Shown here piece by piece: positions 19,760 through 28,527 of a stretch of 64,000 bases of DNA. Location of the stretch: NCBI RefSeq assembly GCF_001276715.1, contig NZ_LIUQ01000019.1:24441-88440 (forward strand), written 5' to 3'. The position numbers and the translations under genes are program-made. The notes beneath the pieces were generated by a model. That model searched no databases, was not told the origin of the DNA, and was given only the letters and a program-made list of their open reading frames with translations. The DNA is from Planktothricoides sp. SR001 (GTDB taxonomy: Bacteria; Cyanobacteriota; Cyanobacteriia; Cyanobacteriales; Laspinemataceae). Every line of letters begins with the position of its first letter. Position 1 is the stretch's first letter.

Positions 19760-21247
19760 ATGCTGACTTCAGAAACAACCACAGCCACGATGACACCAAG
19801 GAACTGGAAACCCATCATCCAAGAATTTGAACGGGCGATCGGTAAAGATGGGGTGATCCAGCGGAAAGAAGAATTGCTGACTTATGAATGTGATGGGTTA
19901 ACCAGCTATCGGCAACGTCCAGCCCTGGTAGTCCTACCCCGGACTACGGAACAAGTCGCCGCAGCAGTGAAAATCTGCGATCGCTACGAAATCCCCTGGG
20001 TAGCGCGAGGGGCAGGAACAGGACTATCTGGAGGCGCCTTACCCGTAGAAAACTGCGTCCTTATTGTCACCGCCCTCATGCGGAAAATCCTTTCCGTTGA
20101 CCTAGAAAACCAGCGGGTGGTGGTACAACCGGGAGTAATTAACAACTGGGTCACACAAGCAGTCAGCGGTGCCGGATTTTATTTTGCTCCCGACCCGTCC
20201 AGTCAAATTATTTGCTCCATTGGCGGCAACATTGCCGAAAATTCTGGTGGAGTTCACTGTTTAAAATACGGCGTCACCACCAATCATGTTTTAGGGTTAA
20301 AATTAGTCCTCCCCGATGGTTCAATTGTCGATGTGGGCGGCGAAATTCCCGAAATGCCCGGATACGATCTAACGGGTTTATTTGTCGGTTCCGAAGGCAC
20401 CCTCGGTATTGCCACAGAAATCACTTTACGCATCCTAAAAACCCAAGAATCAATCTGTGTTTTATTAGCGGATTTTACCAGTATGGAAGCGGCGGGGGCG
20501 ACGGTTTCTGATATTATTAGTGCGGGCATTATTCCTGGTGGTATGGAAATCATGGATAACCTGAGCATTAATGCCGTAGAAGACGTAGTAGCCACTGGCT
20601 GTTATCCCCGTGATGCGGTCAGTATTTTATTAGTAGAAGTGGACGGTTTGCAAGTAGAAGTAGATGCAAATAAAAAGCTGATTACGGAAATTTGTCAAAA
20701 AAATGGGGCGCGTAATGTCACCACTGCCAGCGACCCGGAACAACGCTTAAAACTATGGAAAGGAAGGAAAGCGGCTTTTGCGGCGGCGGGGCATATCAGT
20801 CCAGATTATTATGTGCAAGATGGGGTAATTCCTCGGACGCAACTGTCTTATGTCCTCAAAGAAATTGAAGCTCTCAGCGAAAAATCCGGTTATAAAATTG
20901 CCAATGTGTTTCATGCCGGTGATGGCAACTTGCATCCGTTAATTCTTTACGATAATTCCGTGCCGGGTGCTTTGGCAGAAGTGGAAGAAGTGGGGGGCGA
21001 AATTCTGAAAATTTGCGTCAAAGTTGGCGGCAGTCTGTCTGGTGAACATGGCATTGGGGCTGATAAAAAATGCTATATGCCGAATATGTTTACGGAGACG
21101 GATTTAGAAACGATGCAATGGGTGCGAGAAGTTTTTAATCCCAAAGGTTTGGCTAATCCAGGGAAAATGTTCCCCACTCCGCGCACTTGTGGGGAGTCTG
21201 CTAATGCTCAAGCCCAGAAAAAGTTTGAAGGAGTTGATTTATTTTAA
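19760..21247 (+). CDS. glcD: Glycolate oxidase/dehydrogenase FAD subunit GlcD
   Basis: 495 residues, FAD-binding type 4 oxidase of the GlcD family, oxidising glycolate to glyoxylate in photorespiration. Seen: VVLPRTTEQVAAAVKICDRY, the FAD pyrophosphate motif ARGAGTGLSGGALP (about residues 89-102), PDPSSQIICSIGGNIAENSGG, GSEGTLGIATEITL, and the C-terminal HAGDGNLHPLILYD and GGSLSGEHGIGADK. D-lactate dehydrogenase is the main alternative, as the two cannot be separated by motif. No glcE or glcF gene is adjacent. Confidence 0.92.
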   Translation: MLTSETTTATMTPRNWKPIIQEFERAIGKDGVIQRKEELLTYECDGLTSYRQRPALVVLPRTTEQVAAAVKICDRYEIPWVARGAGTGLSGGALPVENCVLIVTALMRKILSVDLENQRVVVQPGVINNWVTQAVSGAGFYFAPDPSSQIICSIGGNIAENSGGVHCLKYGVTTNHVLGLKLVLPDGSIVDVGGEIPEMPGYDLTGLFVGSEGTLGIATEITLRILKTQESICVLLADFTSMEAAGATVSDIISAGIIPGGMEIMDNLSINAVEDVVATGCYPRDAVSILLVEVDGLQVEVDANKKLITEICQKNGARNVTTASDPEQRLKLWKGRKAAFAAAGHISPDYYVQDGVIPRTQLSYVLKEIEALSEKSGYKIANVFHAGDGNLHPLILYDNSVPGALAEVEEVGGEILKICVKVGGSLSGEHGIGADKKCYMPNMFTETDLETMQWVREVFNPKGLANPGKMFPTPRTCGESANAQAQKKFEGVDLF

Positions 21248-21278
21248 GACAGCAGTTTACTCTGCTATACATCTCGAT

Positions 21279-21318
21279 CCCCCAACCCCTCCTTCAAAGG
21301 CGAAGGGGGGGTTGGGGG
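21279..21318. repeat. GC-rich 17-bp perfect inverted repeat
   Basis: CCCCCAACCCCTCCTTC (21279-21295) faces its exact complement at 21302-21318 with a 6-nt loop, 30 bp after glcD. It could end transcription or stabilise the 3' end; related CCCCCAACC elements occur at about 41380-41405. Confidence 0.8.
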
Positions 21319-21429
21319 ACTTTATTTGCGTCCCTATTGGCTGGCCCCCGTTCCCCGTTCCCCGATCCTTCCCTACACTTGACGAGAGGATTTCCCGATC
21401 TGACGGGGAGCAGGTGTAGATTATTCTAA

Positions 21430-21480
21430 AGATTAGATGGTAAAGGTTAGATGCTAAAGATTAGATGCTAAAGATTAGGC
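21430..21480. repeat. Short AT-rich repeat run before the TPR gene
   Basis: GATTAGATG(G/C)TAAAG units occur four times in tandem with small changes, about 75 bp upstream of the TPR protein start. Confidence 0.7.
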
Positions 21481-21552
21481 AGCAGATCGCGCTGTTTTTT
21501 CACCGATTACGTTTATATGTTCCTCTCTCACACATAAATCAAAAATATTGTT

Positions 21553-22812
21553 ATGTTTCGTCGATGTTTAATTCTGTTATTAACCCTATCTTTGGGGGCA
21601 ACCCCCCAAATAGTGACGGCTCAATCCGTTGAAAATTACAGGGAAGTTTTATCCCTGGAAAGTTTGCTTGAAGCGGGTAAGTTGGCTCAAGAAGCAGGTA
21701 ATTATGAGCAGGCAGAGTCTTTGTGGCGTAAAGCAATTTTCCTGGATCAAGATAATGCGATCGCTTATTATAATTTGGGCAATAGTCTTTATGCCCAAAA
21801 TAAATTAGATGAGGCGATCGCGGCTTATCGAGAAACGATTAAATTAGACCCTAATTATGCCCCAGGTTATTATAATTTGGCCAATGCACTGCATAATTTG
21901 GGTGAGTTCGATGAGGCGATCGCCAATTATCGTCAAGCGATTTCCCAAGATGCAAATTATGCTCAAGCCTATAATAATTTAGGCAATGCCCTGAGAAAAA
22001 ATGGTGAATTAGATCAGGCGATCGCAACTTATCGCCAAGCCATTGAACGCCTGCCCAATTATGCTGCTGCTTACTATAATCTGGGCAATGCTCTTTACAA
22101 TCAAACCAAAATTGAAGAGGCGATCGCTGCTTACCAGAAAGCTTTAGAATTTGAACCGAATAATGCCCCAGCTTATTTTAATTTGGGGAATGCCCTTTAT
22201 AATCTCAATCGGATGAGAGAAGCAATTGTGGCTTACCAGGAAGGATTGAAACTAGACCCCAATCATACCTCTGCTTATTATAATTTGGGCAATGCTTTAC
22301 GACACCAGGGGAACTTTGCGGAAGCGATCACCGCTTATCGGCAAATGTTGGCGATGAATCCTGATTTACCTCAAGCTTATGTGGGGTTGGGGATTACTTT
22401 CAAACATCAGGGGCAATTGAATGAGGCGATCGCCGCTTATCAACGGGCAATTGAGTTAGATCCCCAGGAAGGTTTAGCCTATTATCATTTAGGAATTGCT
22501 TACAATGAACAGGGAAAAATTACCGAGGCGATCGCAGCTTATCGTCAAGCCATCCAAATCAATCCCAATAATGCCGGTGCTTATGGAAATCTCGGTTTGC
22601 TGCTGCGAAAACAGGGCAATCTTGCGGAAGCAGAAGCGGCATTTCGAGAGCTAATTTTGCTCAGACCCAACTTACCTCAAGCTTACAATGATTTGGGAGA
22701 AACCCTGAAATTGCAAGGTAAATTATCGGCAGCGAGGGCACAGTTTGAGCAAGCTTTAGAAATCGATCCGAACTTTCAATCAGCCCAAAGAAACCTTCGT
22801 ACTCTTCAGTAG
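21553..22812 (+). CDS. Exported TPR-repeat protein
   Basis: 419 residues. Signal peptide 1-24 (MFRRCLILLLTLSLGATPQI, cleaved near VTA/QS), then about eleven tandem 34-residue tetratricopeptide repeats with the recurring AYYNLGNAL...EAIAAYRQAI pattern from residue 40 to the end. It acts as a protein-binding scaffold outside the cytoplasm. Several repeats are very similar in DNA (AGGCGATCGC in each), so the array may have grown by duplication. A second TPR gene with a similar signal peptide follows 270 bp downstream. Confidence 0.88.
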   Translation: MFRRCLILLLTLSLGATPQIVTAQSVENYREVLSLESLLEAGKLAQEAGNYEQAESLWRKAIFLDQDNAIAYYNLGNSLYAQNKLDEAIAAYRETIKLDPNYAPGYYNLANALHNLGEFDEAIANYRQAISQDANYAQAYNNLGNALRKNGELDQAIATYRQAIERLPNYAAAYYNLGNALYNQTKIEEAIAAYQKALEFEPNNAPAYFNLGNALYNLNRMREAIVAYQEGLKLDPNHTSAYYNLGNALRHQGNFAEAITAYRQMLAMNPDLPQAYVGLGITFKHQGQLNEAIAAYQRAIELDPQEGLAYYHLGIAYNEQGKITEAIAAYRQAIQINPNNAGAYGNLGLLLRKQGNLAEAEAAFRELILLRPNLPQAYNDLGETLKLQGKLSAARAQFEQALEIDPNFQSAQRNLRTLQ

Positions 22813-22925
22813 TCTTCAGTAATCGTCAGTATTCATGGAAGTAGTAGGGTGGGCAAAATTTTGCTATAAAATAAAGTATCTATTCTATATTCAGTAGAAA
22901 AGTAGGGGCAATTCCTAAAGGCGGT

Positions 22926-22984
22926 GGTTGCCCCAAACATCCCCGGTTGCCCCAAACATCCGTCCGTGGTTGCCCCAAACATCC
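22926..22984. repeat. 17-bp repeat, three copies
   Basis: GGTTGCCCCAAACATCC at 22926, 22945 and 22968, spaced 19 and 23 bp, in the gap between the two TPR genes. Confidence 0.85.
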
Positions 22985-23032
22985 CCTGCCCCCAATATCC
23001 CCCAATATAGAATCAATAGGTAACTCCTGAAC

Positions 23033-23076
23033 AAGTTAAAATTAAGTTAAAATTAAGTTAAAATTAAGTTAAAATT
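23033..23076. repeat. 11-bp tandem repeat, four units, before the TPR start
   Basis: AAGTTAAAATT four times exactly, ending 6 bp before ATG 23083. The period is close to one helical turn and the array takes the place where a ribosome site would be, so it may affect promoter or leader function. Confidence 0.9.
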
Positions 23077-23082
23077 TTCATC

Positions 23083-23724
23083 ATGCGACAACTCTACCGA
23101 TTTTTGCTAACTTTATCCCTCACCTTGACCCCTTCTGTGGTCGGTGCTCAATCTCTCGATCAACTGTGGCAAATGGGTTTGGAAGCTGCTAATGCCCAAA
23201 ATTACGCTCAAGCGGAATTGATTTGGCGTCAAATTGGTCAAAGTCGTCCCACGGATCCAGGGGTTTATAATAATTTAGGTTTGGCGTTAATGAATCAAGG
23301 GAAATTGGATCAGGCGATCGCCTCATTTACTCAAGCCATTCAGCGCGATCGCACCCTAGTAGCCGCCTATAATAACTTAGGTTTAGCACTGGCTCAACAG
23401 GGAAAATTGAATGATGCTGGGGCTATTTATATGGAAGGAATTAAGCTAAATCCTAACTTAGCAGCCCCTTATACAAATGTGGGTGATGTCCTCAGAAAAC
23501 TCGACAGAGTTGAAGAAGCAATTTCTGCCTATCAACTGGCACTAAATTTACCAGATATGATGGGAATCCCGGCTAGTTCTCATACTTTAGCCCATTATGG
23601 TTTGGGTTTATTGTACCAAAAACAAGGGCAATTATCTCAGGCCATCGCGGAATTTCAGCAAGCCTTGAAAATTAATCCTAATTATCAACCCGCCCAACAA
23701 AGTTTGCGTCAGATTCAACCGTAA
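23083..23724 (+). CDS. Exported TPR-repeat protein (short)
   Basis: 213 residues with a signal peptide (MRQLYRFLLTLSLTLTPSVV, cleaved near VGA/QS) and about five TPR units (YNNLGLALMNQGKLDQAIAS, AYNNLGLALAQQGKLNDAGA). It is a probable paralogue of the preceding TPR gene, as the leader and the repeat consensus are alike. No Shine-Dalgarno is seen; the start is set by the signal peptide. Confidence 0.85.
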   Translation: MRQLYRFLLTLSLTLTPSVVGAQSLDQLWQMGLEAANAQNYAQAELIWRQIGQSRPTDPGVYNNLGLALMNQGKLDQAIASFTQAIQRDRTLVAAYNNLGLALAQQGKLNDAGAIYMEGIKLNPNLAAPYTNVGDVLRKLDRVEEAISAYQLALNLPDMMGIPASSHTLAHYGLGLLYQKQGQLSQAIAEFQQALKINPNYQPAQQSLRQIQP

Positions 23725-24002
23725 AATTTTTAGTCACTTTCATTAGTCAAGTTCAAAAGTCACCTTGAAGCATCAAGTTAAAATTTTTTCATTTTTTCGT
23801 CAAAGCAAATTTTTCTGCATTTGTTAATGTTCTCCAATGGCTATTATTAGGACAAAATAAATGCTGGTTTTAACCTTTTGGTTAATCATCCAAAGTTTAT
23901 AACTTTTTAGAACTATTAATTTGGGCGATATCTGAAATTAAAACTAGAATTAAATCCGGATTAATTGTCCTAAAAAAAGAGGTGAAAAAGAAAAAAATTA
24001 AG

Positions 24003-24146
24003 ATGTTTTTGTGGCAATTGCAGGTGATGTTAAGGGCGGTATGGGAAGTGGTAGTTCAAGGGGTGTGGCTACTGGTTCAGGTTATTTCTTTAATTCTCTG
24101 GGCGGTGGAACTATTTCTAAAATCTCGTTCTGGCCCCAAAAAATAA
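24003..24146 (+). CDS. Possible 47-residue single-helix membrane protein
   Basis: ATG 24003 opens 47 codons ending TAA at 24144-24146: a hydrophobic stretch (GVWLLVQVISLILWAVELFL) bounded by a Trp-rich start and a basic tail KSRSGPKK. Positive-inside topology and the clean helix favour a real small protein, but there is no good ribosome site (GAGGTG is about 20 nt upstream). Unrecognised; it could be chance. Confidence 0.35.
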   Translation: MFLWQLQVMLRAVWEVVVQGVWLLVQVISLILWAVELFLKSRSGPKK

Positions 24147-24208
24147 ACCGGGTTTCTTCTGTGAATATCAACAGTTATCTGTGGGATGAAAAAAAACCCG
24201 GTTTCTAG
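24147..24208. repeat. AAACCGGG inverted-repeat element
   Basis: AAACCGGGTTTCTTCTGTGAATAT... closes with AAACCCGGTTTCTAGGTT. The same ends bound the element at 25257-25374. Confidence 0.7.
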
Positions 24209-24280
24209 GTTCATTCACAGGCGATCGCTAATGGTAAAATTTTGGGGATATAATTGGGGATATAATATTGACATTAATAT

Positions 24281-24577
24281 TTGGATATGGCAAGTTTAGC
24301 CGGGAGGCAAGCATGGGAACGCATCATACAAGCTGTGATTATAGGTAGTCAGCCAAAAGCCAGTGACTTTATCATTTGGGCTGAAGCGCAAAAAGGCTGG
24401 CAGCCAACTCAAACCCCGAACGGGCCGTTAAAATATGTTGATAAAAATGGAATCACCAGATTAACTTTAAAACAAGGAAGTCAGCGAACACCTGGAAGCC
24501 ATCATCCCCATGTTGAACTAAGAAATGCTAAAAATCAGCGCATCGATCCACAAGCAAATCTTGTTTCCAGACTATAG
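24281..24577 (+). CDS. Orphan C-terminal polymorphic-toxin-like domain
   Basis: 98 residues from TTG 24281 (or ATG 24287). The second half, GITRLTLKQGSQRTPGSHHP followed by HVELRNAKNQRIDP, looks like the C-terminal module of a polymorphic toxin, with a His-rich core. It lacks the long N-terminal delivery region usual for such proteins; the frame has a stop (TAA 24275) just upstream, so it is either a free-standing domain or a remnant. The next gene, 35 bp downstream on the same strand, is where an immunity gene would sit. Domain naming is from memory. Confidence 0.5.
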   Translation: MDMASLAGRQAWERIIQAVIIGSQPKASDFIIWAEAQKGWQPTQTPNGPLKYVDKNGITRLTLKQGSQRTPGSHHPHVELRNAKNQRIDPQANLVSRL

Positions 24578-24611
24578 CTAATCATACTCCGATTAATTGG
24601 GATATTTAACC

Positions 24612-25235
24612 ATGCAACACTTAAATTATTGGCAGTTTCCGGGATTTGAAAATATTTATTTATAAGATAGCTATGTTCTCGGTTGTAAGGCGAAAAAAGC
24701 CTCGGTAGAAATCTTTATTGAAGCGGTGATTACGGAAAATCATCCGTTATATAGTCAACCATTACCAGGGGAAGTCTATTGTTATCGACGGATGAAAATC
24801 CAATTTCCCCGATCGCAACGCTATCATTTAATTCCTAATCCGATGAATCCTATTCCCAATGCAGATGGTAGCATTGATTGGGGCAATATCGATGAATTTT
24901 TTCTCGCTGATGATGGCACATATCACCTGATCGGAGAATGGGGAGAAATTGCGATCGCTTCCGAAGACCCTAAGCTGATTTTGGATGCAATATTAGTCAA
25001 GAATGGGGACGATTTAATTCAAATTGATAAAGATAAAATTCGTGCCTTAGAATGGAAAGCAGAAGGGGCGATCGCTTTAGTTTATGAGGACGATTTGGGT
25101 AATCCTAGATCCGCGCAGATCGATCGCCACCAAAATGCCGAAGCATTTGCCGCCGCTTTAGGATACTTGGGCGAACTTCAAGGAGGATTTGTCACTGATT
25201 TTACTGGGGTTACAGAACTAACCTTTTCTAAATAA
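24612..25235 (+). pseudogene. Conserved cyanobacterial protein interrupted by TAA (possible immunity protein)
   Basis: Frame opens at ATG 24612 (MQHLNYWQFPGFENIYL), stops at TAA 24663-24665, and continues in the same frame as DSYVLGCKAKKASVEIFIEA and on to 25235 with a clear folded domain (YCYRRMKIQFPRSQRYH, DWGNIDEFFLADDGTYHLIG). In relatives that I recall the stop position is a Glu. Translation could restart at GTG 24726 (169 residues), losing the first strand or helix. The last 85 residues (ILDAILVKNGDDLIQIDKD) may be a second domain. Position after the toxin-like gene suggests an immunity role; that is inference. Confidence 0.6.
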
Positions 25236-25256
25236 TTCAATAACCTATCCTAAGAA

Positions 25257-25374
25257 AAGAAACCGGGTTTCTGCTGTGAATATGTAGGGGCGTCCTTGCG
25301 GAGCCCATGCCGTCAGGCTATATGGCCATTCGCCCCTACTGTGGCATGAGAAAAAGAAACCCGATTTCTAGGTT
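25257..25374. repeat. AAACCGGG element with nested GTAGGGGCG hairpin
   Basis: GAAACCGGGTTTCTGCTGTG ... GAAACCCGATTTCTAGG form outer arms; TAGGGGCG (near 25286) and CGCCCCTA (near 25331) form inner arms. It lies between two convergent genes and could end transcription from both. Confidence 0.7.
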
Positions 25375-25377
25375 TTG

Positions 25378-26607
25378 TTACGCAAAACCGATCGCCTCTA
25401 TCGCCGCTTCCAGAGCGATCGCGACGTGAGTCCAATGAGTACCCCCTTGGCAAAACACCACATAAGGTTCACGCAAGGGTCCATCCGCCGAAAACTCCGA
25501 CGTACTGCCATCAATAAACGTCCCTCCAGCCATCACCAACTCACTCTCATATCCGGGCATGGGGGCGGGAATTGGATCTAAATATGACCCAATCGGCGAA
25601 TACTTTTGAATCGCCCGACAAAAAGCAATTAACTTATCTGGAGAACCTAATTTAATCGCCTGAATCACATCACGCCGAGGGGCAAAAGGATCGGGTTTTA
25701 CCGGATAGCCTAACTGGTCAAACACATAAGCAGTTAAATGAGTACCTTTCATAGCTTCTCCCACCATTTGGGGGGCTAAAAATAAGCCTTGAAACAATAG
25801 CCGATTTTGATCCAAAGTTGCGCCCCCACTACTGCCAATTCCCGGCGCCGTCAACCGACAAGCCGCAGCTTCGACTAACTCAGCCCGTCCTGCCACATAG
25901 CCCCCAGCAGTAACAATTGTCCCACCGGGATTTTTAATCAAAGAACCGGCAATTAAATCCGCACCCACTGCGGGCGGTTCCCGGTCTTCAATAAATTCCC
26001 CATAGCAGTTATCCACAAAACAAATAGTCTGGGAATTTTGGGCTTTGACAATTTGGACAATTTTTTCAATATCTGCGATCGACAAAGAACTGCGCCAAGA
26101 ATAACCGCAAGACCGTTGAATCAACACCAAACGAGTATTTGACCGGACGGCGGTTTTCAACCCTTCCCAGTCAATTTCTCCCGTATCCGTTAACTCCAGT
26201 TGTCGATATTGAATCCCAAATTCCATCAGGGAACCTTGGCCTTGTTCCCGCAAACCAATCACTTCCTCTAAAGTATCGTAGGGCGCACCAGCTACCGCCA
26301 GCATTTCATCCCCAGGACGCAACACCCCAAACAAAGCAGAGGCGATCGCATGAGTACCGGACACAAACTGGATCCGGACTGCTGCCGCTTCCGCCCCCAT
26401 CACCTCAGCAAACACTTGGTCTAACGTATCGCGGCCCAAATCATCATGGCCATAGCCGGAAACACTAGCAAAATGATGGACTCCCACACGATAACGCCGC
26501 AAGGCATCCAGCACTCGTTTAAGATTTTGCTTGACCTGAGCATCAATTCTAGAGAAAATAGGTAAGAGCTCTTTCTCTGCTTCTCGCAGCTTTTCGGAGC
26601 TATTCAT
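25378..26607 (-). CDS. Methionine gamma-lyase family PLP protein (aluminium resistance family)
   Basis: 409 residues from ATG 26607 (a TTG at 26640 would add 11). Fold type I PLP enzyme of PF06838: ASVSGYGHDDLGRDTLDQVF, SGTHAIASALFGVLRPGD, IQRSCGYSWRSSLSI, and the PLP-lysine region GSLIKNPGGTIVTAGGYVAG. The family is annotated as methionine gamma-lyase or aluminium resistance protein; the true substrate is not known to me. It is divergent from desC with a 128-bp shared upstream region. Confidence 0.88.
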   Translation of the reverse strand: MNSSEKLREAEKELLPIFSRIDAQVKQNLKRVLDALRRYRVGVHHFASVSGYGHDDLGRDTLDQVFAEVMGAEAAAVRIQFVSGTHAIASALFGVLRPGDEMLAVAGAPYDTLEEVIGLREQGQGSLMEFGIQYRQLELTDTGEIDWEGLKTAVRSNTRLVLIQRSCGYSWRSSLSIADIEKIVQIVKAQNSQTICFVDNCYGEFIEDREPPAVGADLIAGSLIKNPGGTIVTAGGYVAGRAELVEAAACRLTAPGIGSSGGATLDQNRLLFQGLFLAPQMVGEAMKGTHLTAYVFDQLGYPVKPDPFAPRRDVIQAIKLGSPDKLIAFCRAIQKYSPIGSYLDPIPAPMPGYESELVMAGGTFIDGSTSEFSADGPLREPYVVFCQGGTHWTHVAIALEAAIEAIGFA

Positions 26608-26735
26608 TTCAGTTGATAATTCTTCCTTGGAAACGATCAAAAAGGATTTTACACGAGATAGTGACAGTCCGAAGTGAAATCTCTAGGTCTTCCCTGGTTG
26701 ATTCTCTTCTAGTTATTCGTGGAAAGGTTAATTTA

Positions 26736-27602
26736 ATGACAATTGCTCCTGCAACAAACGCAGAAAAACAGACTGCCCCTGAACCATTAGACTACAACTG
26801 GCCGATCATCATTTTTATGCTGATCGTTCATGCCGGTGTCCTATTGGCTTTGATTCCCGGCACTTTTAGCTGGGCTGGAGTTGGGGTAGCTTTATTTCTG
26901 CACTGGGTAACAGGCGGTTTGGGGATTACCCTGGGATTTCATCGCCTAGTTACTCACCGCAGTTTTGAATCTCCCAAGTGGTTGGAGTATTTTCTGGTTT
27001 TGTGCGGCACCCTCACCTGTCAAGGGGGGCCAATTGATTGGGTAGGACTGCACCGCATCCACCATTTATATTCAGACCAAGCCAACGATCCCCATGATGC
27101 CAACAAAGGATTTTGGTGGAGTCATATCGGTTGGCTCATGTATGAAAATCCCAGTTCAAAAGATATCCCTCGGTTCACCAAAGATATTGCCGATGACCGT
27201 TTTTATCAATTTTGCCAATCCTATATGTTACCGATTCAAATTGTCTTAGGTGTGCTGCTCTACTTTGTAGGCGAAGCTGTTTCACCAGGACTCGGATGGT
27301 CTTTTGTGATTTGGGGCGTTTTCGTGCGTTTGGTGTTAGTTTACCACTGCACCTGGTTTGTCAATAGCGCCACCCATAAATTTGGTTATCAAACTTATGA
27401 TGCTGGGGATTTGTCCACCAATTGCTGGTGGGTAGCTTTGACCACTTATGGCGAAGGCTGGCATAACAATCACCATGCTTTTCAATATTCTGCCCGTCAT
27501 GGCATGGCGTGGTGGGAAATTGACATCACCTGGATGACCATTCAGTTGCTGAGTTTAGTAGGTCTAGCCAAAAATATCAAACTGCCTAAAACAGAATCCT
27601 AA
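26736..27602 (+). CDS. desC: Acyl-lipid delta-9 fatty acid desaturase
   Basis: 288-residue membrane di-iron enzyme that puts the first double bond into lipid-bound acyl chains. Three histidine boxes are seen: HRLVTH (69-74), HRIHH (106-110) and HNNHH (243-247), with hydrophobic helices at 22-42, 45-65, 82-100 and 165-205. ATG 26736 is chosen since GGAAAGG stands 8 nt upstream; the open frame runs 41 codons further upstream but without a conserved sequence. Cold-induced in other cyanobacteria. Its 3' flank has a set of alternative hairpins. Confidence 0.93.
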   Translation: MTIAPATNAEKQTAPEPLDYNWPIIIFMLIVHAGVLLALIPGTFSWAGVGVALFLHWVTGGLGITLGFHRLVTHRSFESPKWLEYFLVLCGTLTCQGGPIDWVGLHRIHHLYSDQANDPHDANKGFWWSHIGWLMYENPSSKDIPRFTKDIADDRFYQFCQSYMLPIQIVLGVLLYFVGEAVSPGLGWSFVIWGVFVRLVLVYHCTWFVNSATHKFGYQTYDAGDLSTNCWWVALTTYGEGWHNNHHAFQYSARHGMAWWEIDITWMTIQLLSLVGLAKNIKLPKTES

Positions 27603-27617
27603 TCATTAAGATGATTT

Positions 27618-27710
27618 AGTTTACTGTTGACGGTTCACAGTAAACTGTTAACAGTGAAACCTTAACAGTTTACTGTGAACCGTCAACAGTAAACTGTTAA
27701 GGTTTCACTG
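27618..27710 (+). promoter_or_regulatory. Two mutually exclusive perfect hairpins after desC
   Basis: Hairpin A: 27618-27651 pairs perfectly with 27662-27695 (34 bp, 10-nt loop). Hairpin B: 27652-27676 pairs perfectly with 27686-27710 (25 bp, 9-nt loop). The right arm of A and both arms of B overlap, so only one can form at a time. A weak A/T run follows (ACAAAAAATT). It could be a terminator, a switch, or a cruciform-forming repeat; direct evidence is only the base pairing. Confidence 0.85.
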
Positions 27711-27819
27711 ACAAAAAATTACCAAAACATAATACCCAATTCATCAAACATTCCCCCATCCTCCCTATACTCCCCATCCTCCTTATTTCGCTTCACCAAT
27801 TAAAGTAAACGCCGCCCAA

Positions 27820-27960
27820 TAGAAGGCGGGGGTTTAAACGTTGGCGGCCTCATAGCTAAAGTCGGTTGAAACCGACTGAAAATTCGATTTTTCATGCTTC
27901 ATAACAGTCGGTTTTAACCGACTTGCGCTATTCGCCAGGGATTTTAATCCCTGGCGGTCT
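27820..27960. repeat. AGTCGGTT-family palindromic repeat, copy 1
   Basis: Contains AGTCGGTTGAAACCGACT (27860-27877) and AGTCGGTTTTAACCGACT (27906-27923), flanked by CCAGGGATTTTAATCCCTGG. Related arrangements occur near 34129-34290 and 62041-62140. The remainder of the 27711-28119 gap has no gene. Confidence 0.85.
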
Positions 27961-27972
27961 TTCTCTTCTTTC

Positions 27973-28070
27973 CCTGGGATTTTTCCCGAAGCCATCCCGA
28001 CGGCCAAAGCAGATGTTGCAGAAAGGTTTCCTGTAGGCGTTGGGCTGGCTCGTTCAAAATATTTGGCTAC
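27973..28070. repeat. Lectin-flanking direct repeat, copy A
   Basis: Begins CCCTGGGATTTTTCCCGAAG and matches copy B at 29310-29405 over about 97 bp at roughly three-quarters identity by eye. The two lectin genes lie between the copies. Confidence 0.75.
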
Positions 28071-28119
28071 TCAAATATTTTGAACCTTGGCCGATCGCTC
28101 TACTTGGCGAAAAGGTATC

Positions 28120-28419
28120 CTACTCTCCGTAAGCTACCCAATTAGTCCAGACCGAATACAGAACCGTATCATACCAGGTTTTGTATTCCACTACAAACCC
28201 GCTTTCCGTTATATTCTTAGCCGTCACTTGCACGCGATTATTCTTAGTTCCATCCACATCTAGCCCACTCAGTCCAATCACAACTTTGGGCGGCTGCGCG
28301 AATTTCGACTCAAAGGTCACAGCCCGCGTGAAAATTCGCTCTCCCACAGGCCCTTGATTGAGCTTCCAAGTATTATCTTGATAGGAGCCGTTGTAGGTGT
28401 TGCCGGATTGCAGCTTCAT
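28120..28419 (-). CDS. H-type lectin domain protein
   Basis: 99 residues made of a single H-type lectin domain (PF09458-like): GPVGERIFTRAVTFESKF, PPKVVIGLSGLDVDG, NRVQVTAKNITESGFVVEY, then the conserved end TWYDTVLYSVWTNWVAYG. No signal peptide. AGAGGT lies 8 nt upstream of ATG 28419. It is a shorter paralogue of the C-terminal domain of the next gene, from which it is separated by 108 bp in the same direction. Confidence 0.85.
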   Translation of the reverse strand: MKLQSGNTYNGSYQDNTWKLNQGPVGERIFTRAVTFESKFAQPPKVVIGLSGLDVDGTKNNRVQVTAKNITESGFVVEYKTWYDTVLYSVWTNWVAYGE

Positions 28420-28527
28420 AGTTTAATACCTCTTGGTTTGTGAAAATCATACATATGCCCCAATCATCACCAAAAACTGGTTATAACGATACATTTGGGG
28501 CGGCAGAAAGCGATGATGTTTTGCGGT

